A DNA stretch of 15,369 nucleotides, taken from NCBI GenBank assembly GCA_028817635.1, contig JAPPPH010000385.1:1-15369 (forward strand), given 5' to 3'. Position numbers and translations under genes: made by a program. Origin of the DNA: Verrucomicrobiales bacterium. Lineage in GTDB: Bacteria; Verrucomicrobiota; Verrucomicrobiia; Limisphaerales; UBA1096. Within the stretch, counting starts at the first letter, position 1; every line of letters starts with the position of its first letter. The notes under the pieces were generated by a model. It was not told where the DNA came from and ran no database searches. It saw nothing but the letters and a program-made list of their open reading frames with translations. Below, in pieces: positions 6,913-13,805 of this stretch.

Positions 6913-8037
6913 ATGAGTGATTCATCCATGAAAGCCGTGGCCGTGGTTCCTTCGAAAAAGGAACTGCGCCTAGTCGATCATCCCATGCCGCAACTTAGCG
7001 GCCCCGACCAAATCAAAGTGCAAACGTTGGACGTTGGCATTTGTGGGACCGACCGTGAAATATGCACCTTTGTTTACGGGTCGCCGCCCGAGGGGGATGA
7101 CTATCTCGTTTTGGGCCACGAATCGCTTGGCCGGGTGGTTGAGGTAGGCGAGAACGTGACGCGAGTAAAGGTCGGCGATCTCGTCGTGCCATCCGTCCGT
7201 CGCCCCTGCAGCGACCCCAATTGCAATCCCTGCCGCAACGACAAACAGGACTACTGCATTAACGGTCAGTTCACCGAACGCGGCATCAAGGAGGTGCATG
7301 GGTTCATGACTGAATACTACGTGGATGACGAAAAATATTTCACCCATGTGCCGGAGGATTTGCGTGACTTGGCCGTCATGGCGGAGCCGTTGACCATCGC
7401 GGAGAAGGGACTCGCCCAAGCGTACGCCGTCCAAAAACGACTGCCGTGGGCCTGCACCGAACCGGGCAAGCCGAGGGGGCACGGGCTACGAGCGGTCGTT
7501 CTTGGTGCGGGGCCGATCGGCATTCTCGGCGCGATGAAGTGTGTTATTGAGGGGTTTGACACGTACGTTTATTCACGGAGCAAGGCGCCCAATCCGAAGG
7601 CCGAATTGGTGGAACAAATCGGGGCGAAGTACTTTTCAAAGTACGACATGTCACCTCAGGAGTTGGCCGAAGAGGTGGGCAACATCGATCTCGTCTACGA
7701 AGCCGTTGGCGGTTCCGAGGTGGCGTTCGACGTTTTGCAGGTGCTCGGTACGAACGGCATTTTTGTATTCACCGGCATCCCGGCACCGGAGACACGGCTC
7801 GAGATTGATTCGGACATCCTGATGCGCCGCATCGTGCTGGAGAACCTCGCAATCGTTGGGACTGTAAACGCCGACCGCCAGGCATTCGAGGATGCCATCG
7901 CCGATCTGGCTGAATTCAAGAGGCGTTGGCCGGAAACAATCGAGGGAGTGATCTCTGGCCGCTTTTCTGTGGACGACCATGAGGAACTCCTCGTCGGCAA
8001 AAGTCAGGGCATCAAAAACGTGATCTCGTTCAGCTAG
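6913..8037 (+). CDS. Zinc-dependent glucose 1-dehydrogenase-like medium-chain dehydrogenase
   Basis: 374 residues from ATG 6913; ATG 6928 (MKAVAVVP) is an alternative start and a TTG at 6910 is less likely. The GroES-like N-terminal half carries the catalytic zinc site (Cys44 in GICGTDRE, His69-Glu70 in LGHES) and a complete structural-zinc lobe (Cys99, Cys104, Cys107, Cys115). A Rossmann fold follows with VVLGAGPIGILG for NAD(P) binding. The extended ICGTDREIC, the GSPPEGDDYLVLGHESLG stretch and the C-terminal GIKNVISF match the archaeal/bacterial glucose 1-dehydrogenase subgroup, which oxidises glucose to gluconolactone with NAD(P)+; substrate is inferred. It follows the metalloregulator gene by 14 bases. 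Its stop TAG overlaps the stop of the convergent rsmD through CTAG. Confidence 0.88.
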   Translation: MSDSSMKAVAVVPSKKELRLVDHPMPQLSGPDQIKVQTLDVGICGTDREICTFVYGSPPEGDDYLVLGHESLGRVVEVGENVTRVKVGDLVVPSVRRPCSDPNCNPCRNDKQDYCINGQFTERGIKEVHGFMTEYYVDDEKYFTHVPEDLRDLAVMAEPLTIAEKGLAQAYAVQKRLPWACTEPGKPRGHGLRAVVLGAGPIGILGAMKCVIEGFDTYVYSRSKAPNPKAELVEQIGAKYFSKYDMSPQELAEEVGNIDLVYEAVGGSEVAFDVLQVLGTNGIFVFTGIPAPETRLEIDSDILMRRIVLENLAIVGTVNADRQAFEDAIADLAEFKRRWPETIEGVISGRFSVDDHEELLVGKSQGIKNVISFS

Positions 8038-8624
8038 TCGTCATCCCGCTTGGCCAAGCGGAGCATGTCAATCAGCGTGTCCCCATGCTTGAGGGTCTTC
8101 AACAGTTCCCACGGCGCAACGTATTCCAATGTGTCACGCTTGGTGTGCCCAAGCACAAGCCGGCCTCCGTCCGTCAACAGTGCGGGTAAATTCTCGTCAT
8201 CAAGCATTTGCTGCGCGAACGACTCAGAACGCTTGTTGATGTTCTTTTCGCCGTAGGGCGGATCAGCAAAAATCAGGTCAAACCGCTCATCGCTGCCACG
8301 CAGTTGGCCAAGAGCAGCAAAAGCGTCCTCCACCCTGAATCGCGCTTGGCCAAGCGCGGCGTCGAGTGACTTGTGGTTTTGCTGCATCACGCGAGCGTGT
8401 TTGGAGGATAACTCGACAAAAACGGCAGACCGCGCGCCACGGCTCAGCGCCTCCAGCCCAAGCGCGCCGGTTCCGGCGAATACCTCGAGGATGTGCGTGT
8501 TTTCGACAGCGGGCCCGAGACTGTTGAAGATGGCGAGGCGCACTTTATCGGGGGTGGGGCGGACACCCAACCCCTTGGGCACTTTCAATATCGCTCCCGC
8601 CGCTTTGCCGCCGATTATCCGCAT
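8034..8624 (-). CDS. rsmD: 16S rRNA (guanine(966)-N(2))-methyltransferase RsmD
   Basis: 196 residues from ATG 8624 (MRIIGGKAAG), the typical family start; a TTG ten codons upstream lies inside a palindromic repeat and was rejected. Motifs: RPTPDKVRLAIFN at 22-34, SAM-binding motif I LEVFAGTGALGLEAL at 46-60, acidic Glu71 after motif I, and the catalytic N-methyltransferase motif DPPY at 121-124. Methylates G966 of 16S rRNA in E. coli. The gene carries three repeat-derived stretches: exact copies at 8343-8356 (AALGQA) and 8047-8060 (RLAKR at the C-terminus), and a decayed one at 8301-8314 (ALGQL). It converges with the dehydrogenase gene and is divergent from the PpiD-like gene. Confidence 0.94.
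   Translation of the reverse strand: MRIIGGKAAGAILKVPKGLGVRPTPDKVRLAIFNSLGPAVENTHILEVFAGTGALGLEALSRGARSAVFVELSSKHARVMQQNHKSLDAALGQARFRVEDAFAALGQLRGSDERFDLIFADPPYGEKNINKRSESFAQQMLDDENLPALLTDGGRLVLGHTKRDTLEYVAPWELLKTLKHGDTLIDMLRLAKRDDD
8047..8060. repeat. Palindrome CGCTTGGCCAAGCG, exact copy
   Basis: Exact 14-mer in the last codons of rsmD, read as R-L-A-K-R just before the final DDD. It also lies 9 bases beyond the stop of the convergent dehydrogenase gene. Confidence 0.95.
8301..8314. repeat. Decayed copy of the palindrome (11/14)
   Basis: The core TTGGCCAAG (8304-8312) is intact and both flanks have drifted. It is read in rsmD as L-G-Q-L, in the same frame as the exact copy 42 bases away. 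Confidence 0.6.
8341..8358. repeat. Palindrome, exact copy extended to 18 bp
   Basis: CGCG-CTTGGCCAAG-CGCG is a perfect 18-bp palindrome whose central 14 bases (8343-8356) are the family consensus. It is read in rsmD as A-L-G-Q-A-R. Confidence 0.95.
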
Positions 8625-8643
8625 CCGAAGGCCGTGAGTGTTG

Positions 8644-8657
8644 CGCTTGGCCAAGCG
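8644..8657. repeat. Palindrome CGCTTGGCCAAGCG, exact copy (intergenic)
   Basis: Exact 14-mer 20 bases upstream of the rsmD start in the divergent rsmD/PpiD-like gap (8625-8757). That gap also holds a 13/14 copy at 8714-8727; no convincing promoter boxes or Shine-Dalgarno sites were seen in it. Confidence 0.95.
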
Positions 8658-8713
8658 GGTTGCAACTCAGCACACGGTTTTAACCCAAAATTGTTGGTTT
8701 TTGCGTTTGACCG

Positions 8714-8727
8714 CGCTTGGCCAAGGG
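8714..8727. repeat. Palindrome, 13/14 copy (intergenic)
   Basis: CGCTTGGCCAAG-GG, a single mismatch at the 13th base, 30 bases upstream of the PpiD-like start. A TTGACC at 8707-8712 just before it resembles a -35 box, but no good -10 follows. Confidence 0.9.
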
Positions 8728-8757
8728 GAGTAGGTTGCCCGTCCTTTTTTCGGGACT

Positions 8758-10719
8758 ATGCTCGATTTTCAAAAAATCCGGAATAAACAGAAGTGGTTAT
8801 TTGGCCTGATAGCCATTCCGGTCATCTTTGGTTTTGTTATCCTTTTCACCCCTGACGCCGAGAACTGGCTCTTTGGCCGAGGCGACTCGGGAATGGAGGA
8901 GGGGGCATACGGTCAAGTGGACGGCGTTCCGGTGACTCGCGAGCAATGGTTGAATGCCCGCGAATTGGCCGGCCAGACGTACGCCCGCTTTGGCGATAGC
9001 TACGTTGAGGATAAAATCCCCGATGTCCTCGTCGAGATGAAGTTGCTTGAGAAGTACTCCATCAACGTCAGCCAGGCGGATGTGATCAACATGTTGAATG
9101 ATCAAATCGCTGCCGCTGGTGAGATGGGGAAGCAGATGCACACAAATTTCAGCAATCTCAAGCGCCGGGACTCGGAGACGTTTATACGGCGGCAACAGCA
9201 TTTCATGGGTGTGGGCCAGTTGCGCCGCTTGGCCGGGGTTGGCAGTGGTCTGATCTCGGAAAAAGAGGCAGCGATTCAGTACCGCAAGGACAACGAACAG
9301 TATGAGGCGGAGGCGATTTTCATTTCTCACACCAACTACCTGCCATTGGTTCAAATTGATGATGCAAAGCTACAGGCATACTACACCAATTCAATCTCCA
9401 AGTATCGCCTTAGCGAATCTCGCCAACTCTCATACGTAACATTCCCGCCAACCAACTACCTCGATCAGGCTGCCGTCAAATACTACGCCCTTTCTCCTGA
9501 AGAGAAAAAAGCGCTGCTGCAAAGCTGCTGGCCAACGGACACCGCCATTACAAACCAAGTTGAAGCCACCATCGCTGATTTGGCGAAACATGTTGCCACG
9601 GTTCAAACCAACGAGTTCGAGGGGATGGCCCCCGAGGCCGTACAGGCACAGGTGCAAGAGAAGCTACTCACGACAGGTGTCGGGCTGAAAGCCGGTTTGG
9701 CCGTGGTAGAGGCCTACAACGCGGGTGAGGATTTCCAACATGCGCTTCGACAAACCTACGATGCGAAGCCGGGGCTGGACACACTAGATCAAGTTGCCTT
9801 GTTGCAGAACCTCGAAGTCCGGACCACACCACCGATGCGACGCGACCTTCCGTTTGTGCCGGGTTTGCAGCGGATGACGCCCGCACAGGTGTTTGCCTTG
9901 AGTGTTACCAATGCGCTGGTCTCCGGCGCCTCGAGCCTTAGTAGCGCCGGCAATGCGGATCCATATTTTGTTGCATCCCTGAAGAAAATCACGCCTGCGC
10001 GGGATCGCTCTTTCGCCGAAGCAAAGCCCCTCGTTACGGAGGACTACAAAAAAGCCGAGAGCATCAAATTGCTTGAAGAAGCCGGGGAAAAACTGAAGCA
10101 GGCCTTAAAGGATGAAAAATCGCTTGCCGACATCGCCAAGGAGAACAACTTTAGCGTCGTCAAACTTGGGCCGTTCGGATCTACCGGGGGCGCAATAGAG
10201 GGGCTCGACACCCCCATTCTGGCTGAGGACATCCGGGCGCAGGTCGTCAATTTGGAGGTTGGCGCAACAAGTGAATTGAACACCAGCAGCACGGACAACG
10301 ATGTGACTGATCATGAAATGGCGTTCCTCGTCAAACTCAGCGCAAAACAAGCCGTCTCGCAGGAAACATACGACAAGGAATTCTCTGACCACCTGAAACA
10401 AGCCCGTTCGAGGGCTTCTTCATCTGCTTACACAGCGTGGCTGGATGCCAAGACAAAGGAGCTTTATCGCTACTCTTTGAGCGTTCAAGCGGGTGAGGGT
10501 GGAACGGTGACGGTGAACAAAAAACCGGGCGACTCCATGAATTACTTTGAGTCACTTGAGATCGTCGAGTTGGCTGCCAAGCCTGCTCCGGGATTTGTTT
10601 TCAAGGAGTGGGATGGTCTCGTGCGTCAAGGCAAGACGAATGGGACGAACTCGGTACTGGTCATCAACAACACAACGATCACCGCTGTCTTTGCCCCCGC
10701 ATCTGAGGGCGCCAAATAA
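8758..10719 (+). CDS. PpiD/SurA-like membrane-anchored protein with C-terminal beta-repeat domain
   Basis: 653 residues. Residues 1-13 are basic (MLDFQKIRNKQKW), followed by one membrane helix at about 14-32 (LFGLIAIPVIFGFVILFT). This matches the anchor of PpiD-type periplasmic folding factors, with the rest outside the membrane. Residues 50-200 resemble the SurA/PpiD N-terminal chaperone region (VDGVPVTREQWL...). A classical parvulin (PpiC) rotamase motif is not evident; the Lys-rich segment about 420-540 (FAEAKPLVTEDYKKAES, then DEKSLADIAKENN) resembles the region that follows it in PpiD. The last 75 residues (GEGGTVTV... KPAPGFVFKEWDG... NNTTITAVFAP) look like the bacterial Flg_new_2/InlB B-repeat type, an unusual appendage on a PpiD-like protein. 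Probable role: envelope protein folding. The rluA-type gene follows 32 bases on. Confidence 0.8.
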   Translation: MLDFQKIRNKQKWLFGLIAIPVIFGFVILFTPDAENWLFGRGDSGMEEGAYGQVDGVPVTREQWLNARELAGQTYARFGDSYVEDKIPDVLVEMKLLEKYSINVSQADVINMLNDQIAAAGEMGKQMHTNFSNLKRRDSETFIRRQQHFMGVGQLRRLAGVGSGLISEKEAAIQYRKDNEQYEAEAIFISHTNYLPLVQIDDAKLQAYYTNSISKYRLSESRQLSYVTFPPTNYLDQAAVKYYALSPEEKKALLQSCWPTDTAITNQVEATIADLAKHVATVQTNEFEGMAPEAVQAQVQEKLLTTGVGLKAGLAVVEAYNAGEDFQHALRQTYDAKPGLDTLDQVALLQNLEVRTTPPMRRDLPFVPGLQRMTPAQVFALSVTNALVSGASSLSSAGNADPYFVASLKKITPARDRSFAEAKPLVTEDYKKAESIKLLEEAGEKLKQALKDEKSLADIAKENNFSVVKLGPFGSTGGAIEGLDTPILAEDIRAQVVNLEVGATSELNTSSTDNDVTDHEMAFLVKLSAKQAVSQETYDKEFSDHLKQARSRASSSAYTAWLDAKTKELYRYSLSVQAGEGGTVTVNKKPGDSMNYFESLEIVELAAKPAPGFVFKEWDGLVRQGKTNGTNSVLVINNTTITAVFAPASEGAK

Positions 10720-10751
10720 CCCGCCAAAGGCCCAAGGGGCCAATTATTCAC

Positions 10752-11564
10752 GTGTCTTCGCAAGGCAAAAATGTCGTTCGACTTTTCGCGCCTGATGACT
10801 CCCATTCTTGGGTGTTTCCGATTCTCCACGAGGACGCGCATTTTCTCGCGCTGGATAAAATGACGCACATGGGAGTGACCCATAGTCAACTTTTCCCGGA
10901 CCGGCCAAGCCTTCTCGAATTAATCCGTCACGCCATTGATTCCAAGTCGCGTTGGGTTGAAAAGCGCGAACTCGGCTACCTTGGTTTTGCATACCGCTTG
11001 GATTTCGAAACCAGTGGGATTGCACTGTTTTGTAAAACCAACGAAGCACGCCAACAGATTGGAGACTTGCTCGGGGCCAATCAGGAGCGTCGTGAGTTTT
11101 TCTGCCTCGTTCACGGCACACCGGACGAGGATGTTTTCACGATTGATGCCAAAATTGGCTGGGTGGCCGGCGAACCGGAACTCATGAAAGCCGGCAAGCG
11201 CGGCAAGTTTGCCCAAACCAAGTTCGAAGTCATCGAGCGATTCGCCGGCATAACGCTGTTGCGTTGTTTGCCTGAGACGGACAGGAAACACCAGATCCGT
11301 GCGCACCTTCAATTCGCCGGGTTGCCACCTGTTGGGGATGCCTATTACGGAGGAAGTTTATTGATGCTTTCCCGGCTGAAGAAAAACTATCGACCGCGCC
11401 GTGACGGCTCCGAGAAACCGCTGCTCGACCGAGCGGCACTTCATTACAGCAAACTTAGCTTCAAGCATCCGTTCACCGGCGAACCGGTGGAAATTAACTG
11501 CGAAATGGCCAAGGATATGCAGGTGGCGATCAAGTATCTGCGAAAATACGCGCCGGCCAATTAA
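10752..11564 (+). CDS. RluA-family pseudouridine synthase
   Basis: 270 residues from GTG 10752. The RluA-type core is present: the catalytic Asp84 in YRLDFETSGIALF (family HRLDxxTSG; His is Tyr and the following position is Phe), LVHGTPD, the GKFAQTKFEVIERF strand, and LPETDRKHQIRAHLQFAGLPPVGDAYYGG near residues 175-200. It isomerises specific uridines in rRNA or tRNA; the target cannot be told. No S4 domain is present. The first about 20 residues are weakly conserved, so the start is uncertain. The preceding gap (10720-10751) has GGCCC-AAG-GGGCC at 10729-10741, too short-looped and lacking T-run to call a terminator. The stop TAA overlaps the stop of the convergent gene through TTAA. Confidence 0.9.
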   Translation: MSSQGKNVVRLFAPDDSHSWVFPILHEDAHFLALDKMTHMGVTHSQLFPDRPSLLELIRHAIDSKSRWVEKRELGYLGFAYRLDFETSGIALFCKTNEARQQIGDLLGANQERREFFCLVHGTPDEDVFTIDAKIGWVAGEPELMKAGKRGKFAQTKFEVIERFAGITLLRCLPETDRKHQIRAHLQFAGLPPVGDAYYGGSLLMLSRLKKNYRPRRDGSEKPLLDRAALHYSKLSFKHPFTGEPVEINCEMAKDMQVAIKYLRKYAPAN

Positions 11565-12970
11565 CGCTTGAGATTACCGATGGCGGTCTTGAGTCGCTGC
11601 TTTTGCTTTGGGGATTTGCTGAGTTCCAACGCCTTCGCGAAGGCGCTTCTGGCCTTGTCCACTTGGCCAAGCGCGACGTAAAGCTCTCCCAATTTTTCCT
11701 GCAACACCGGACTTTTTACGGTCTCCTTCAACTGCTCAAGATGTTGCGCCGCCGCCGCCTCGGGTGCGCCACTCGCGAGCCCCTGATTCACGGCAAGCAA
11801 CCTGAACCATTCGATGTCACTGCTTTTTGCACTAAGGAGATCCGCCTCCACCTGTTCGGGTTTTTTTCCGAACGGCCGGTACAGCGGATCACCCACAAAC
11901 ACGGTCTGCCACGACAGCGCCCTCGTGGCGGCGTAACCGGCTTCCGCAAATGTAAAGCCGTCCTGTATCAGCCGGGCGAAAAAAACAGGCTGATAGGGAG
12001 TTAACTCAAGATATGGCTCGAAGACACTGCCAAACGTTGCCGTGGCACCCTTGTTGATGAACGGCCCGATCCAACGGGAATGCGCGTGCCGGATCATGGA
12101 ACCGTTGTAAGAGTGCAGGTGGTAAGCAATCGCCCCGGGAGCGAAATCGACAGTCTCCTCGGCAAACAAACCCTCGACGTTGATGCCGTACCAGCCGGCG
12201 TAAATGGCAATTCGGTCACCGGGGAAACCGACCGGCAACGTTGCCGGTTTTTCGTCAACCACTGTGGTGAACCCACTACGGCGGGTGATCTCGCCGACTT
12301 GTCTTAGTCGATCATCACCGGCCTTATAGGCTCCGGATTTGATACCGCGCAGGTCGATGTACGCACGCCCCCAAAGACCGGTCATTTCTGCCGTGATCGC
12401 GCGGTCAACCAAACTCTTGGCCAAGTCAGGCGTAGGGCCATCGAGACGCGCCACCATTAGAACGCCTCGCTCGGGGGAAATGACCTCTGCTTTGGCGGCG
12501 TTTAAAACAGGGTTTGCGATGACACCCGTGCGTTCAACCCCTTGGCCAAGCTGGGGCAGGAGTGCCAACTCGCTGTCCACAGAGGCCTCATTGCGCCTCA
12601 GCGGCGAAGGCGTGCTAGCAGGGGCTTGGATGGTGGCATCTTTGTTCACGCGAATCGGAACGCCCCAGCAAAGCAGCAGGTAGCGTATCGTGCCTTTGCG
12701 TCCTTCGAGCAACTTGCGCTTGGCCAAGGTTTCAACCAGGGGTTGCTCCAGCGTGTTGCTAAACTCTGTACGGGAGATTGTGTGACCATCCGATAACGGC
12801 AACCCGATGAGGTTTTTCGCGGGCACATTTCGCAGCTTGGCATAGTGATCTGCTACGGCTTTCGAGGCGGGAAGTTTACTGTTGTAAACCACCGCCACGC
12901 TTTCCCCTCGGCCAAGCACAGTTGACGGCAGAAGAAGCAGGCCCAGTGCAACTATTAGATTTATTTTCAT
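11561..12970 (-). CDS. TIGR03790-family secreted protein with C-terminal TPR
   Basis: 469 residues from ATG 12970. Residues 1-22 form a signal peptide (MKINLIVALGLLLLPSTVLG before RGE). The body starts VAVVYNSKLPASKAVADHYAKLRNVP and includes TIRYLLLCWGVPIRV near residue 100 and the MIRHAHSRWIGPFINKGATATFGSVFEPYL stretch in two halves, which I recognise as the TIGR03790 family of Acidobacteria, Planctomycetes and Verrucomicrobia; its biochemical function is not known. Residues about 385-465 form a tetratricopeptide-like tail (EKLGELYVALGQVDKARSAF, a typical TPR pair). The ATG overlaps the stop of the upstream hydrolase gene (ATGA), implying coupled translation. Four decayed repeat copies lie in the gene (11660, 12414, 12539, 12717). 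Confidence 0.85.
   Translation of the reverse strand: MKINLIVALGLLLLPSTVLGRGESVAVVYNSKLPASKAVADHYAKLRNVPAKNLIGLPLSDGHTISRTEFSNTLEQPLVETLAKRKLLEGRKGTIRYLLLCWGVPIRVNKDATIQAPASTPSPLRRNEASVDSELALLPQLGQGVERTGVIANPVLNAAKAEVISPERGVLMVARLDGPTPDLAKSLVDRAITAEMTGLWGRAYIDLRGIKSGAYKAGDDRLRQVGEITRRSGFTTVVDEKPATLPVGFPGDRIAIYAGWYGINVEGLFAEETVDFAPGAIAYHLHSYNGSMIRHAHSRWIGPFINKGATATFGSVFEPYLELTPYQPVFFARLIQDGFTFAEAGYAATRALSWQTVFVGDPLYRPFGKKPEQVEADLLSAKSSDIEWFRLLAVNQGLASGAPEAAAAQHLEQLKETVKSPVLQEKLGELYVALGQVDKARSAFAKALELSKSPKQKQRLKTAIGNLKR
11660..11673. repeat. Palindrome, 13/14 copy
   Basis: CACTTGGCCAAGCG, one mismatch at the second base, read in the TIGR03790 gene as L-G-Q-V within the TPR tail. Confidence 0.85.
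12539..12552. repeat. Palindrome, 12/14 copy
   Basis: CCCTTGGCCAAGCT, an intact decamer core CTTGGCCAAG with one change on each flank, read as L-G-Q-G in the TIGR03790 gene. Another 11/14 copy lies at 12414-12427 (L-A-K frame). Confidence 0.65.
12717..12730. repeat. Palindrome, 12/14 copy
   Basis: CGCTTGGCCAAGGT, mismatched only at the last two bases, read as L-A-K-R in the TIGR03790 gene. Confidence 0.7.
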
Positions 12971-13788
12971 GCGAGAGATCGTTTCAAGCCATCGTAAGCA
13001 AACAGCACCCCATCCGGAAGGTCTTTGCTGTCGCGGTCGTGATCGTAAAAATCGGTTAAATGCGACAGGAGCGATTCATCGGCGCAGATTCGTCGAGCAG
13101 CGGTCAACGCCTCATCAAGGGTCATGTGCGAGGGGTGCTCCATCGGCCGAAGCGCATCGAGCACAACCAACTGTACCCTCTCGGCTGCAAGTGTTGCTTC
13201 AGGGGAGATTTTTTTGCAGTCGTTGTAGTAGGCCAGACGTTTCTGGCCATTTTGTTCAAACAAAAAACCAAGCGATCCCATGCTCCCGTGTTCCTGCTTG
13301 AACGGGGTGATCTGAAGATCCCCCAGCGAAAAAGCCCCTTCGATAACGTGTGGTTCCGGCTTGAAATACCCCCGGATAAAGGGCGACTCGAAGGCATATC
13401 GATAGACTCGCTCCAGATCTCGCATGGTTTTTTCGTTGGCGTAAATCGGGAGTGGTTTATGGCCGTTAATCGCGCAAAATCGGCGGCAGTCGTCCAACCC
13501 CATCACATGATCCGCATGAGAGTGGGTAAACAAAACGGCATCAACGTGGCGGATGTTTTCCCGAAGAACCTGCGTCCGCAAGTCCGGGGTGGTGTCGACC
13601 AATATTCTAATCTCTTCCGTCTCAATGTAGATCGATGAGCGTGTTCGATGGTTTTTCGGATTAGCCAGAAACTCCGGTGGATACTCCGCACCGATGATTG
13701 GAACTCCCTGCGAAGTGCCCGAACCCAGTATGGTAAAATCAAATTTCACACTCTTTTGTTTTGCCTCGATAACAATCTCTTTCCACAT
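12967..13788 (-). CDS. MBL-fold metal hydrolase (PhnP/COG1235-like)
   Basis: 273 residues from ATG 13788; GTG 13749 (VKFDFTILGSG) is an attractive alternative because the family normally begins right at that strand. Conserved features: LGSGTSQGVPIIG at 21-33, the zinc motif HSHADH at 89-94 followed by GLDD, a later metal-ligand region (KQEHGSMGSLGFL), the ligand Asp in YYNDCK, and the C-terminal SHLTDFYDHD...LPDGV..AYDGL. This is the PhnP-like branch of metallo-beta-lactamase-fold phosphodiesterases; substrate unknown. The Cys-rich structural-zinc loop that often follows GVPxxGC is absent (GAEYPPEF). Its start is only 17 bases from the divergent recN start, and its stop overlaps the TIGR03790 start, so the two are a coupled pair. 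Confidence 0.88.
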   Translation of the reverse strand: MWKEIVIEAKQKSVKFDFTILGSGTSQGVPIIGAEYPPEFLANPKNHRTRSSIYIETEEIRILVDTTPDLRTQVLRENIRHVDAVLFTHSHADHVMGLDDCRRFCAINGHKPLPIYANEKTMRDLERVYRYAFESPFIRGYFKPEPHVIEGAFSLGDLQITPFKQEHGSMGSLGFLFEQNGQKRLAYYNDCKKISPEATLAAERVQLVVLDALRPMEHPSHMTLDEALTAARRICADESLLSHLTDFYDHDRDSKDLPDGVLFAYDGLKRSLA

Positions 13789-13805
13789 TCACGCGCGACC
13801 GGCAC

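Noticed and set aside
8625..8654. N-terminal extension of rsmD from TTG 8654
   Set aside because: The TTG is part of the palindrome itself, while MRIIGGK at 8624 is the normal family start.
818..8727. Palindromes as intrinsic terminators or as DNA uptake sequences
   Set aside because: Most copies are inside genes or lack a T-run, and a perfect palindrome gives only a 5-bp stem with a GGCC loop. Known uptake sequences are not palindromic, and no competence gene is visible.
10729..10741. GGCCC-AAG-GGGCC hairpin after the PpiD-like gene
   Set aside because: Three-base loop, 5-bp stem and AATTATT in place of a T-run, and the next gene starts 10 bases on; not convincing as a terminator.
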